A DNA stretch of 64,000 bases. Origin: Betaproteobacteria bacterium RIFCSPLOWO2_12_FULL_62_58. Its GTDB lineage: Bacteria; Pseudomonadota; Gammaproteobacteria; Burkholderiales; SG8-41. The notes beneath the pieces are model-generated. The model was given only the letters and a program-made list of their open reading frames with translations, was not told the DNA's origin and ran no database searches. The position numbers and the translations under genes were made by a program. Shown here piece after piece: positions 23,093 through 33,410 of the stretch. Location of the stretch: contig MERI01000027.1 in the NCBI GenBank assembly GCA_001772005.1, forward strand, positions 1-64,000, read 5' to 3'. Each line of letters starts with the position of its first letter. The stretch's first letter is position 1.

Positions 23093-24622
23093 TCAATAAC
23101 TTGTTGGCCAGGTGCGCATCAGGTGCTCGCCGACGCCGTTGGTGAGCCGCATGCGGTGCACTTCGAGCATGCGAATGAGCCAATTGCGCGTATCGCGCGG
23201 ATCGATCACGTCGTGCGCGGTGTAAATCGCTGCCATATCGTAAGCGGTGCTGCCTTTGCTCATCTTGGCCACGGCCTCTTGGTATTTCTCAGGCTCGTCG
23301 GGACTGACGCCGAAGACAACACGCGCCCCGAACTCGGGTTTCATGAAGCTCACCTCGGCCGTCACCCAACACGCGACTTCATCCGCATTGCCTCCCCCGC
23401 CCATATTGGACACCGCGAGCCCGTAGCTCTTGCGCATGACCACCGAAATCTTCGGCGTCGTGACGAGCGTCATGGCGTTGAACCAGTTCATCGCCTTGCC
23501 GGTCACGCCTTTGTGTTCGCCCTCCATGCCGATCAGAAAACCCGGTTGGTCGACCAGCATCACAATCGGAATGTTGAACGAATCGCACAACACGAAAAAG
23601 CTCTGCACTTTCTGGCACTCGTCGGCACCGATCGCGCCACCGCGGTGCAATGGATTGTTGGCGATCACACCGACCGATTTGCCGTCGAGACGTGCCAAGG
23701 CTGTGACGATCGCTTTCCCATACCGCGACTTCATCTCGAACATCGAGTCGCGATCGAAAACGCAACGGATCACCTTCTTCACATCGTAGACCTGGTTCGA
23801 AGATTCGGGGAGCAGCGTGAGAATCTTCCCCATGTCGGCACCCGACCCCTCGGCTACCGGGTACTCTGGCGGGGGCTCCATGTTGTGGCTCGGCAGATAC
23901 GAGAGGAACTGCTTGATCGCGTCGATCGCCTGCTCATCGGTGTCGACGACCTGATCCACCAGCCCGCTCACTTCGGAATGCACGCGCCAGCCGCCCAGCT
24001 CTTCGGCATCGACTTGCCTGCCGATCGCCATGGAAATAAGCCGTGGACTCGAGACTGCCATGATACCGCCTTTACGCATGACACAGAAATCGGACATCGA
24101 GGCATACCACGCCGAGGAGCCGAAGCAGTACCCGAGCACCGCTGCGGCCCACGGTGAGTCGCGCATGCGCTGGTACTCGACCGGATCATCCTTGGAACCT
24201 ATCGACGCGGCGCCCATCACGTCGGGCATGCGGGCGCCAGTCGATTCCCCGAGAAACACCATCGGAATGCCGCGCTTTCGCGCGACGGCCTTCATGTGCT
24301 TGAGCTTCTTGATGTTGATGCCCGCGCTCGATGCACCCTTTACCGTAAAATCATTGGATAAGACGGCTGTTTCCCGCCCGGCAACGCGGCCGAATCCCCC
24401 AACCTTGCCGTCGGCAGGCGTACTCTCCCTGTCCTCGGGACGGTTGGACACGGCATACCTGCCCGACTCCATAAACGAACCGGGATCGAATAGCCGCTCG
24501 ATGCGCTCGCGCGCGTTCAGCAGGCCCTGCGCTTTGCGCTGCGCGAGCTTCTCCGGCCCCCCCATGGCAAGCACTTTCTGCTTGCGCGCTTCGAGCTCTT
24601 TCAGCAAATCTTCAATTGGCAC
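23093..24622 (-). CDS. Acyl-CoA carboxyltransferase subunit (12S/PccB-like)
   Basis: The 509-residue protein has both carboxyltransferase halves: ARERIERLFDPGSFMESG, VLSNDFTVKGASSAG, then PLHRGGAIGADECQKVQSF and LVDQPGFLIGMEG, with the C-terminal NWPTSY-like ending (TWPTSY). It transfers a carboxyl group between carboxybiotin and an acyl-CoA. It is the fourth biotin-enzyme gene in a row, after the 5S-like subunit, biotin carrier and biotin carboxylase, and is a close paralogue of the subunit at 35633. The acyl-CoA substrate is unknown. Confidence 0.9.
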   Translation of the reverse strand: MPIEDLLKELEARKQKVLAMGGPEKLAQRKAQGLLNARERIERLFDPGSFMESGRYAVSNRPEDRESTPADGKVGGFGRVAGRETAVLSNDFTVKGASSAGINIKKLKHMKAVARKRGIPMVFLGESTGARMPDVMGAASIGSKDDPVEYQRMRDSPWAAAVLGYCFGSSAWYASMSDFCVMRKGGIMAVSSPRLISMAIGRQVDAEELGGWRVHSEVSGLVDQVVDTDEQAIDAIKQFLSYLPSHNMEPPPEYPVAEGSGADMGKILTLLPESSNQVYDVKKVIRCVFDRDSMFEMKSRYGKAIVTALARLDGKSVGVIANNPLHRGGAIGADECQKVQSFFVLCDSFNIPIVMLVDQPGFLIGMEGEHKGVTGKAMNWFNAMTLVTTPKISVVMRKSYGLAVSNMGGGGNADEVACWVTAEVSFMKPEFGARVVFGVSPDEPEKYQEAVAKMSKGSTAYDMAAIYTAHDVIDPRDTRNWLIRMLEVHRMRLTNGVGEHLMRTWPTSY

Positions 24623-24635
24623 GTTGTCCCTCCCC

Positions 24636-26012
<1,377 letters not shown>

Positions 26013-26034
26013 TTTTTACCCGCGGCCTTGGCTG

Positions 26035-26532
26035 TCAGGAGGTTTCCTTTCGGATCAAAATCAAGGGCTGGCCGTACTCCACCAACGTTCCGTTCTCGAC
26101 AAGGATTTGTTCCACCGTTCCGGCCATTCCCGCTTTCACTGAGTTGAATAGTTTCATCACCTCCACCAGGCACACCGTATCATCGGGCGAAACCTTGTCG
26201 CCTTGCTCGACAAACGGTTTTTCACCTGGAGATGGCATCCGATAAAACGTACCGAGCATCGGCGCAGTGACCGCCATGACACCTTCGGGTATTGCTTCTT
26301 CATGGCGTGGTTGTTGCGGGGCGGGCGAAGCCGACGCAGCCTCTTCATTGGCCGTCCTACGGGTTTGGCCCTCGTCTTTGTCTCCAGGGCGCTGCTCATG
26401 CTGGAGATGCAACGAGCTCCCGTGTCTGCGCAAATGAAGCTTCAAATCGCCAAACTCGAGACGCACCTCCTCGCATTCAGCCTCGTCCAGGATCGCTAAT
26501 ATCTTTTGAACATCTTCGTGGGTTAAGCTCAT
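26035..26532 (-). CDS. Biotin carboxyl carrier protein (AccB-like)
   Basis: The 165-residue protein has an N-terminal region with the EVRLEFGDLKLHLRR strand pair of AccB proteins, a charged linker rich in Ala/Pro/Glu, and a C-terminal biotinyl domain. The biotinylated lysine is expected at K127 in VEVMKLFN. The preceding APMLGTFYRMPSPG segment is an AccB signature. It carries the carboxyl group between the biotin carboxylase encoded 22 bases downstream and the transferase subunits on either side. Confidence 0.92.
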   Translation of the reverse strand: MSLTHEDVQKILAILDEAECEEVRLEFGDLKLHLRRHGSSLHLQHEQRPGDKDEGQTRRTANEEAASASPAPQQPRHEEAIPEGVMAVTAPMLGTFYRMPSPGEKPFVEQGDKVSPDDTVCLVEVMKLFNSVKAGMAGTVEQILVENGTLVEYGQPLILIRKETS

Positions 26533-26572
26533 ATGCCTCTTGCCGTCGACTGTGCGCTCACGTTCTGCTCGC

Positions 26573-28054
26573 TCAACCGTTCGGGTTGATGTCGATCCGT
26601 ATATCGCGCCGCTCGATGTAGATATGGCGGTACTTACGCCGCCGCGTCAGCTCGCGTACCAGGCGCACCAGGGGCTTTTCGAATGTATAGGCGGTGCGTG
26701 TCGGCCCCGCCGCGAGCATGTCGTCCACTTGTGAGCCCGCATACATGTAGCGCAGCAGACGTTCCTCGTCACTTGCACGCGGATATCTGCGCCGCAGCAG
26801 GGGAACACCCGCCTCAGGCGGTGCCGGCGTAAGAGCGATCTTGCGCGATCCGCCACTGACAATGCGATCGAGCACATCCGGTTCGACTGATGCGAGAAGC
26901 TTTCCATAATAGCCTAGCGCGTATTTTTTCACTTCGTCAGGAATGGTGCGATAGCGCTCGCCTTGCACAATGTTGAGTACTGCCTGCGCACCTACCAATT
27001 GTGAGAAAGGCGTCACCATCACCGGCCAGCCGAGCTCTGCTCGCACCCGCACGCATTCGGTCAGAACGTCCTGCAGTTTATGACCCAGCCCCGCCTGCTC
27101 GAGCTGTGCGCGCATATTGGAAAGCATGCCGCCGGGGATCTGATGCTGGTAGTGAAAGGCGTCATATTCGGCCGGTGTGCCGAGCGGCTTCCCTTCTTGC
27201 TGCGCCACCTGGTGGAAGTGCGTGCTGATATCGGCAATCAGCGCATCATCGAGGTTCACTTCGTAGCCTTCGGCGCGCAGGTTGCGGGCAACGGTCTGGA
27301 CCGCCGGCTGCGCCGCGCCGTTCGCGAGCGGCGCGATACACGTGTGCAACTGGTCGGCACCGAGTCGAGCGGCTTCGAGATATAGGAGCGGCGCCAGGCC
27401 GGTAAGCGCATGACTATGGAATTCAAGCGGTATCGTGCCGCAAACCTGTTTGAGCGCCGGCACCAGCGTACGCAGCCGGTCCAGTGTGAGCAGTCCGCTC
27501 GCGTCTTTGAGCATGATTGCATCAACCCCCGCGCGCTCGATCAGCTCTCTCGTTTTGGCCACGTACAGCGCATCGGTATGCACCGGGCTTTCACTGAACA
27601 CCACTGCGCCGACCGCCCGTGCACCGAGTTTCTTGACGAGGCGCAGGCTGTCAACGATGTTATCCATGTCGTTCAGCGCATCGAATGCGCGCACGCTGCG
27701 AATACCGTTCGCGACCAGCCGTTCGATCCACAGCGCATTGATGTCGTCCGGCAGTATGTCAAAGGAAAGCACGCTCTTGCTGCGCAGATTTGCCTGGAGG
27801 GGCGTGCGGGCCGTCCGCTCCCGCATGAGGCGGATCCGTTCCCACGGGTTTTCCTTCAAGTGACGGATGGCAACATCGAACTGCACCCCGCTCATGAGAT
27901 CGATGATTTCGAAGCCGGCCTGGTCCAGCTTTTCTGCGATCGGCAGCATCATCGCGGTCGTCATGCGCGTAGCCCACAGGCATTGATGGCCGTCGCGGAG
28001 GGTGGTGTCCATGAAGCGGATCTCACGCATGGGTGGCGGCTTGTCAGATGTCAC
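26573..28054 (-). CDS. Transcarboxylase 5S / oxaloacetate decarboxylase alpha-like subunit without biotin domain
   Basis: The 493-residue protein starts MREIRFMDTTLRDGHQ, the HMGL-like metal-binding motif with Asp16. It continues with AIMLKDASGLLT (the lysine normally carbamylated), the metal-binding HxH of LEFHSHAL, and the PYC_OADA conserved C-terminal domain. It ends without a biotinyl domain, as in the 5S subunit of methylmalonyl-CoA carboxyltransferase. The expected reaction is carboxyl transfer to or from a 2-oxoacid. GTG 28054 with GGGGAG 6 bases upstream is preferred to ATG 28030. Together with its three neighbours it suggests a mixed carboxylase/transcarboxylase. Confidence 0.85.
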   Translation of the reverse strand: MTSDKPPPMREIRFMDTTLRDGHQCLWATRMTTAMMLPIAEKLDQAGFEIIDLMSGVQFDVAIRHLKENPWERIRLMRERTARTPLQANLRSKSVLSFDILPDDINALWIERLVANGIRSVRAFDALNDMDNIVDSLRLVKKLGARAVGAVVFSESPVHTDALYVAKTRELIERAGVDAIMLKDASGLLTLDRLRTLVPALKQVCGTIPLEFHSHALTGLAPLLYLEAARLGADQLHTCIAPLANGAAQPAVQTVARNLRAEGYEVNLDDALIADISTHFHQVAQQEGKPLGTPAEYDAFHYQHQIPGGMLSNMRAQLEQAGLGHKLQDVLTECVRVRAELGWPVMVTPFSQLVGAQAVLNIVQGERYRTIPDEVKKYALGYYGKLLASVEPDVLDRIVSGGSRKIALTPAPPEAGVPLLRRRYPRASDEERLLRYMYAGSQVDDMLAAGPTRTAYTFEKPLVRLVRELTRRRKYRHIYIERRDIRIDINPNG

Positions 28055-28071
28055 CGCTAACTCCCCGGCAG

Positions 28072-28899
28072 CTAGTCTGCCGCGCGGCGCACTTCGCCGC
28101 CGGTCATGAGAAACACGTCGCCGCTGATCCAGCGCGCATGCGGCCCGCACAAGTAGCGAACCAGCTCCCCCACTTCTTCCGGCGTCCCCGGGCGCCCCAT
28201 GGGAACGACCGCGAGGCGCTGCTTCCAGCGCCCGTCCTCGCGCAGCACATCGACACGCGCGGTATCCAGTACGCCGGGCGCAATCACGTTGGCGGTGATG
28301 CCATGCGGACCGAGCTCGGCCGCGAGCACCGCGTTGAGGGCGTGTATTCCCGCCTTCGATGCAGCGTACGCCGAAACAGTGGGCGGGGCCTTGACCGCCG
28401 CAGCCGAAGAAATACTGATAATGCTGCCACCTGTACCCTGCCGGATCATCTGGCGGGAAACATACTTGCAGCAGAGCATTGTGCCTGTGAGATTGACGTC
28501 CACGATTCGGCGCCACAAGTCGTCATCGAGCTCCTGCAACGGCACGCGGTCGTTGCCGCGCGCGAACGTTGCGTTATTCACCAAAATGTCGATACGCCCC
28601 AGCTTTGCCGCGGTTTCGTCGACCAGCCGCTGTACTGCGGCCGACGATGTCACATCCACCGCCATCGCCAGCCCACGCACTCCGAACGCCTTCACTTCCT
28701 CCGCCACATCGTCCGCACCGCGCCAGCCGCTGTCGCGCTCGTCGCTCGGGATTTCATACCCCGGTTTAAGGCCGCTCCCCGTAACGACGACGTCAGCACC
28801 CCCTTGCGCGAGGCACAGCGCAATCGCCCGGCCCAGCCCGCGCTTGCGCGTTGCGCCCGTAACAATTGCGACTTTCCCGCGGAGCTCTAGGTCTGGCAC
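28072..28899 (-). CDS. SDR-family NAD(P)-dependent oxidoreductase
   Basis: The 275-residue classical short-chain dehydrogenase has the cofactor motif VTGATRKRGLG, the NNA segment (ILVNNATFARG), the catalytic serine in IISISSAAAV and the YAASK catalytic pair. Two residues between TGAT and GLG lengthen the usual glycine motif slightly. It probably reduces or oxidises a hydroxy/oxo intermediate in this catabolic operon. It is 17 bases from the 5S-like gene. Confidence 0.9.
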   Translation of the reverse strand: MPDLELRGKVAIVTGATRKRGLGRAIALCLAQGGADVVVTGSGLKPGYEIPSDERDSGWRGADDVAEEVKAFGVRGLAMAVDVTSSAAVQRLVDETAAKLGRIDILVNNATFARGNDRVPLQELDDDLWRRIVDVNLTGTMLCCKYVSRQMIRQGTGGSIISISSAAAVKAPPTVSAYAASKAGIHALNAVLAAELGPHGITANVIAPGVLDTARVDVLREDGRWKQRLAVVPMGRPGTPEEVGELVRYLCGPHARWISGDVFLMTGGEVRRAAD

Positions 28900-28944
28900 G
28901 AGCTGTTTCTCTCAAGCCAATAATTGCTTTCGCATGATCAGGTA

Positions 28945-29143
28945 TCACTCCATCTTGATATTGGCGTCCTTGATGATCTTTGCCCAGCGCGCTGTGTCTT
29001 CGCGGATGAATTTCTCGAACTCCGCGCGCGAGGCGCTGCCCCCGGGCACGATACCGACGGCGTTCTGGCGTTTCATGACTTCGGGTGCCAGCATCGAAAG
29101 GAACGCGATCGTACTCGCGACGGTAAAAGTCTGGAAATCCGGC
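28945..29143 (-). pseudogene. C-terminal remnant of a TctC gene
   Basis: The bases before the stop at 28945-28947 translate to LAPEVMKRQNAVGIVPGG, then SRAEFEKFIREDTARWAK and ANIKME, the last 50 or so residues of a TctC protein. The closest ending here is that of the copy at 30918. The bases before this motif do not continue as TctC, and the remnant abuts the stop of the intact copy at 29144. It records an earlier tandem copy that was largely deleted. Confidence 0.75.
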
Positions 29144-30130
29144 TCAATTCACCTGCAGCCCACGCTCGCGGACGATTTTCGCCCATTGCCCCGATTCCTG
29201 CCTGAGCTGCTTGGCGAAATCGGCCGGACTGTTGCCGATTGGGTCCATGCCCAGCTGATCAAGATGGGCACGCACCTCCGGGGACTGCAGCATCTTGACC
29301 ACGTCGCGCTGGATCTTCTCAGTTACCGCCTTCGGCGTGCCGGTAGGGGCCATCAGTGCCCACCAGCCCAGATTTTCGAAGCCCGGGATGGTGTCATCCA
29401 CCGTGGGCACGTCCGGCAACTGGCTGATGCGCTTCCGGCTGGTCACCGCAAGCGCGCGCATCCTGCCCTGGTTGATGTGGCCGACGGCCACCGGGACGTT
29501 GGCAGTGGTGAAGTTCACCTCACCCGAGAGCACCGCGGTGGCGGCAAGACCGCCGCTCTTGTAGGGGACGTGCATGACATCAATGCCGGCGGCAAAAGCG
29601 AAGCTTTCGCTCGCGAGATGCGTCTGCGAGCCCACTCCCGCAGAGCTGAAGGTGATGGTCTTCGGCCTCGCCTTGGCCATCGCGATCAGGTCCTTCACCG
29701 TCCTGGCGGCAACGCCCGGTTGAACCACGATTACCTGGGGGCTGCTCGCCAAGTTGGTGATCGGCACCAAGTCCTTCTCGGGGTTGTACGGGAGCTTCGG
29801 ATAGATGTGCGGATTGGCTGTGATGATGGTGCCCGAGGGCATATATAGCGTATAGCCGTCGGGATTGGCCCTGGCCACCAGACTGCCGGCGATGGCGCCG
29901 CCGGCGCCGGGCCGATTGTCGACGATCACGGGCTGGCCCCAGGCCTCGGAGAGCACCTGCCTCACGATGCGCGCCAGGATATCGGTCGCGCCCCCGGGTG
30001 AGAACGGCAACACCACGCGTACCGGCTTGGCGGGATAGCTCTGTGCCGCCGTGAAAGACATACCGAGCAGCACGGCCAAGGTAGAAACAAGCGCCACGCT
30101 GAACCGGCGTATTGTGATAGCGCAATGCAT
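29144..30130 (-). CDS. Bug/TctC-family solute-binding protein (copy 2)
   Basis: The 328-residue precursor has a signal peptide of about 29 residues ending FTAAQ. The mature part starts SYPAKPVRVVLPFSPGG and has VIVDNRPGAGGAIAG and MHVPYKSGGLAATAVL, the standard Bug fold. It sits between a TctC remnant and a carboxymuconolactone-decarboxylase-like gene in the LysR-flanked operon. The ligand is unknown, and no permease gene is adjacent. Confidence 0.9.
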   Translation of the reverse strand: MHCAITIRRFSVALVSTLAVLLGMSFTAAQSYPAKPVRVVLPFSPGGATDILARIVRQVLSEAWGQPVIVDNRPGAGGAIAGSLVARANPDGYTLYMPSGTIITANPHIYPKLPYNPEKDLVPITNLASSPQVIVVQPGVAARTVKDLIAMAKARPKTITFSSAGVGSQTHLASESFAFAAGIDVMHVPYKSGGLAATAVLSGEVNFTTANVPVAVGHINQGRMRALAVTSRKRISQLPDVPTVDDTIPGFENLGWWALMAPTGTPKAVTEKIQRDVVKMLQSPEVRAHLDQLGMDPIGNSPADFAKQLRQESGQWAKIVRERGLQVN

Positions 30131-30243
30131 GGAAATCCCCTCGTCAGTTATGGTTTCGTCGGTGACCTACGCGCCCAGCCTCTCGGCGGCTGCGACAAGC
30201 TCGGTGAACTTTGACAGCGCTTCCGTCGGGGCCTTACAGCGTT
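30131..30243. other. Short intergenic stretch with a possible gene tail
   Basis: On the minus strand a frame ending at a TAG near 30167 reads LSKFTELVAAAERLGA, which looks like the end of a degraded protein. Nothing upstream supports a full gene, and the family is not recognised. Confidence 0.25.
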
Positions 30244-30660
30244 TTATGCAACAGGCGTCCATCCTTCTGATTTCAATTCCTCTAACGCCTCGAGCATGCA
30301 TGTTACGCCGTACGTCAGCACTTTCATTCCGCACGGGTTGACGCACACCATGAGGGCCTCTGCAATCTCCTCGGGCTTCAGTCCCAACTTCAAGCCTTTT
30401 TTCAGGTGCTGCCTGAGGTGCGGCTGATTTGGGGGATTCGACATCTCGACCGCGAGCGCGATAATGTGAAAGAGCTCGTGCATTTTCTCGTCGTAGATGC
30501 GCGGCTTGGCGCGGATCACCTCGTCAAGCTTTATCAGAAGCTCCATGTAATCGGGGAAAGTCCTGGCGATGAACTCGTGTGCCGGATAGCGTCTTCCCCG
30601 CCGCCGCGCGATCTCGTCCGCGAGATTGGCGTTGCCTTGATCCGTTTGCTCCTGTGACAT
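30244..30660 (-). CDS. Carboxymuconolactone decarboxylase/AhpD-like protein
   Basis: The 138-residue all-helical protein has the CMD pattern: EKMHELFHIIALAVEM followed by GLKPEEIAEALMVCVNPCG. The cysteines are spaced CxxxC, not the CxxC of the AhpD peroxidase, so a peroxidase function is doubtful. CMD proteins range from gamma-carboxymuconolactone decarboxylases to enzymes of unknown activity. It lies in the catabolic operon between two TctC genes. Confidence 0.8.
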   Translation of the reverse strand: MSQEQTDQGNANLADEIARRRGRRYPAHEFIARTFPDYMELLIKLDEVIRAKPRIYDEKMHELFHIIALAVEMSNPPNQPHLRQHLKKGLKLGLKPEEIAEALMVCVNPCGMKVLTYGVTCMLEALEELKSEGWTPVA

Positions 30661-30793
30661 CTAACGTCCCCACTAATAAGAAAAAGAGGATTGGGTGCGG
30701 GTGCCGCGCAAGTTTCGCTTCAACCACAAGCTGGTCAGCCTGGATTCTTCCGTCATTCTAGAACCCGTCTCAAAAATCAAGATCAAGCATTAG

Positions 30794-30889
30794 CTGCAGA
30801 TAAACGCCGATAGACGTAGTTGAAATCCCCTGCTAACAAGTCTGTCGGGTTACGAGAAGTCGGCGTTCATCGGCGTCCATCGGCGGCTG
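30794..30889. repeat. 10-base-period inverted repeat, second member
   Basis: The left block (about 30794-30827) contains GCAGATAAAC, GCCGATAGAC. The right block (30859-30889) contains GGCGTTCATC, GGCGTCCATC, GGCGGCTG. They are roughly complementary and match the family at 1761-1861 in unit and period. It fills the 257-base gap upstream of the CMD gene together with AT-richer sequence. Confidence 0.6.
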
Positions 30890-30917
30890 TATATGGGTTT
30901 TTGAGACCAAGCCGCTT

Positions 30918-31907
30918 CTACTCCACCTTGATGTTGGCGTCCTTTATGACCTTGGCCCAGCGCACGGTCTCGTCGTGGATGAACTTTGCGAACTCCTCGG
31001 TCGACGCGCTGGCCCCTGGCTCAAGGCCGCCGCCATGCATGCGTTTGATCACGTCGGGGTTCTTGAGCCCTCTGTTGAGCTCCGCCAGAAGCTTATTCAC
31101 GACCCTGCGTGGCGTTTTCGCCGGCGCGAAGAGCCCAGTCCAGTTGCTGACGCTGAATCCCGGCACGCTTTCACCGACGGTCGGCAGATCGGGCAGCAGT
31201 GGCTGGCGCTGCGGCGTGGTCACCGCGAGAATTCGCAGCCTGCCCGATTTCTGGTGCGGCAGCGCCACGATGTAGGTTGCGAACATCACCTGGAGGTCGC
31301 CCGAGATGAGGTCCACGAGCGCGGGCCCGCCCCCCTTGTACGGCACGTGCGTCATGGGCAGACGCGTCAGCCGCTGGAACAGCTCTCCTGACAAATGATC
31401 CGGCTGGCCGACGCCGGAACTGCCGAACCGCACCTCCTTGCCCCGTTTCTTGGCCCAAGCGATGAACTCCGGGGGGTTCTTCGCGCCGCTGGAAGGATTC
31501 ACCACCATGACGTTAATGATATCCGCCAGGCGGCTGAGCGGGAGCAGGTCGCGTGCCACATCGTACGGCAGTTTCTGATACAAGGAGGGACTGATCGTGA
31601 TGGCGCCCGACACCCCGACGAACAGCGTATAGCCGTCCGGTTCGGCCCGCGCCAGCATTTCGGCTGCAAGACGGCCGCCGGCGCCGGGCCGATTGTCGAT
31701 CACCACCGGCTGGCCCATCTGCGTGGTGAATTGCTCCCCGATCGTGCGCGCTGCCAGGTCGGCCGCGCCGCCGGCCGGAAAGGGGACAAGCAAGCGAATC
31801 GGCCGAACGGGATACGTGGACTGCGCAAAGAGCATCGGCGTCCAAGATATCCACAGAACCGTCATGCACAATACGAAGCGCATCAACGCGGTCGCTTCTA
31901 TTCTCAT
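30918..31907 (-). CDS. Bug/TctC-family solute-binding protein (copy 3)
   Basis: The 329-residue precursor has a signal peptide of about 28 residues (ending LFAQ), then STYPVRPIRLLVPFPAGG. VVIDNRPGAGGRLAAEM and THVPYKGGGPALVDLISG identify the family. Its C-terminus (RWAKVIKDANIKVE) closely resembles the remnant at 28945, which suggests local duplication. It lies 149 bases after the M24-family gene. Confidence 0.9.
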   Translation of the reverse strand: MRIEATALMRFVLCMTVLWISWTPMLFAQSTYPVRPIRLLVPFPAGGAADLAARTIGEQFTTQMGQPVVIDNRPGAGGRLAAEMLARAEPDGYTLFVGVSGAITISPSLYQKLPYDVARDLLPLSRLADIINVMVVNPSSGAKNPPEFIAWAKKRGKEVRFGSSGVGQPDHLSGELFQRLTRLPMTHVPYKGGGPALVDLISGDLQVMFATYIVALPHQKSGRLRILAVTTPQRQPLLPDLPTVGESVPGFSVSNWTGLFAPAKTPRRVVNKLLAELNRGLKNPDVIKRMHGGGLEPGASASTEEFAKFIHDETVRWAKVIKDANIKVE

Positions 31908-32056
31908 GGCACTCCTCCTTGGAACGCGAGATCGCGGTCACACGATATTCATTCCTATACCAGGCCTCGACGGTGATAAATGCTCCCGGAAATCATCAGT
32001 CGACGTTCCCATTCGCCTACGCCAACGAACCGCTCCCCCGACAACTGCGGTGAGCT

Positions 32057-33325
32057 TCAGCAGGTGCCCGCCACCAGGATCTTATCCCTCGGGAATGAGT
32101 CGAGCATCTCGATCCCTTTTTCGGTTACTACCACCATATTTTCCAGCCGCACGCCTCCGACCCGGTGCTCCCCGTCCATGCTCTCTACGGCGATAACCAT
32201 CCCCGGCTCGAACACCTGCGGGTGGTCGAACGAGCAGTGGCGACTGACGATGGGCGGGTCGTAGAGCTCATGCAGACCGATGCCGTGCGCAAACTCCACG
32301 GTAAAGACTTCGGCCTCGTCTTTGTATCCCCAGGTCTTCGCCGGCGGGAAATGCTTGGCGGCATGAGCGGTAGTGTTGCCGGGGCGGATCGCATCCATGA
32401 CGCTGTCGAGGCGGTCGCGCAGGCGATTGTACATCCCCACCTCTTTACCACTTGGCTGTCGGCCCACAACGAAAGTCCGGTAAATACACGCGGAGTAGCC
32501 CAGGAACTGGGTCCTGCACATGTTGACGTAGAGCAGCTCGCCATGCTCGATGATCCGGCCGGTCGAATAGAACGCGCGCTCGAACGACATGGGGCCGCTG
32601 CGAGTAGCGACCCAGATCGCATCCGCGCCGAGATCATAGAGTGAGTTGATCGCGATGCGGTTGGCGTCGATGTCGGTGATTCCGGGACGCAGCCCCTCGT
32701 GAAGCCGCTGATACGCCGCGCCGCACATTGAGGCCACCATTCTGAAACATGTAATCTCGTCCTGGGTCTTGATCGTACGCATCTCCATCATCATCGGCCA
32801 GCCCTCGACGACCGTAATACCTTCTTTCCTCAAGGCCTCTTGGCCTAAACCGTCGATGGCGATGGTGGCGATCTTTTCCTTCGCCAGTCCTCTTTCGGCG
32901 AGTTCCTGGTGGATCTCGGTGGCGAACTTCGTGGTCTCATCGTTCGTCGCGCCCGGTCCCGCGATGCCTGCAAACCAGGCCCGGGCCACACGCCAATTCT
33001 TGATCCACGGCGCGTCCTCCGGCATCTGCTGATACCAGCCGGCATGGGCAAACACCACCGGGTCGCGGTCGTCGGCGAAGAAAAGCACATAGGTCGTTTG
33101 GTGCAGGGGAGCTACGCGCAGTCCCGTCAGGTAGCGGACACTCGGGGGCTCGCTGGCTACGAGAGCCGCAACGCCGTGCTTGCGCATGATTCTGCGGGCT
33201 CGTGCCGCTCGCTCCTCACGCAATCGGGCGACATTTATGCCCTCTTGCCAGTCGCGGACTGTAGTACCAAAAGACAACTTGGGCGTCATCGGTATCACCT
33301 TGGGCGTCGTCTGTACCGTATCCAT
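32057..33325 (-). CDS. M24-fold (creatinase/aminopeptidase P family) hydrolase lacking two metal ligands
   Basis: The 422-residue protein has the creatinase-type N-terminal domain and the C-terminal pita-bread domain (AHGIGLHELYD, IAVESMDGE, VRLENMVVV with His347, Glu381 and Glu395). In metal-dependent members two aspartates precede these. Here those places read VNMCRTQFLGYSACIYRT, with Asn268/Met269 and Cys280 instead. Loss of those ligands argues against a dinuclear metal peptidase and for a creatinase-like amidinohydrolase or other lyase/hydrolase. The family also includes the DMSP lyase DddP, which needs metal ligands. The substrate is unknown. Confidence 0.82.
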   Translation of the reverse strand: MDTVQTTPKVIPMTPKLSFGTTVRDWQEGINVARLREERAARARRIMRKHGVAALVASEPPSVRYLTGLRVAPLHQTTYVLFFADDRDPVVFAHAGWYQQMPEDAPWIKNWRVARAWFAGIAGPGATNDETTKFATEIHQELAERGLAKEKIATIAIDGLGQEALRKEGITVVEGWPMMMEMRTIKTQDEITCFRMVASMCGAAYQRLHEGLRPGITDIDANRIAINSLYDLGADAIWVATRSGPMSFERAFYSTGRIIEHGELLYVNMCRTQFLGYSACIYRTFVVGRQPSGKEVGMYNRLRDRLDSVMDAIRPGNTTAHAAKHFPPAKTWGYKDEAEVFTVEFAHGIGLHELYDPPIVSRHCSFDHPQVFEPGMVIAVESMDGEHRVGGVRLENMVVVTEKGIEMLDSFPRDKILVAGTC

Positions 33326-33410
33326 ATCTCTAAGTCTCCTTTTCCCTGAGTGGTTGGGTTAAACGGGCATGTGCCATTGCTCGTGACGGTCGTCTTCCGC
33401 GGCTCGCGCT

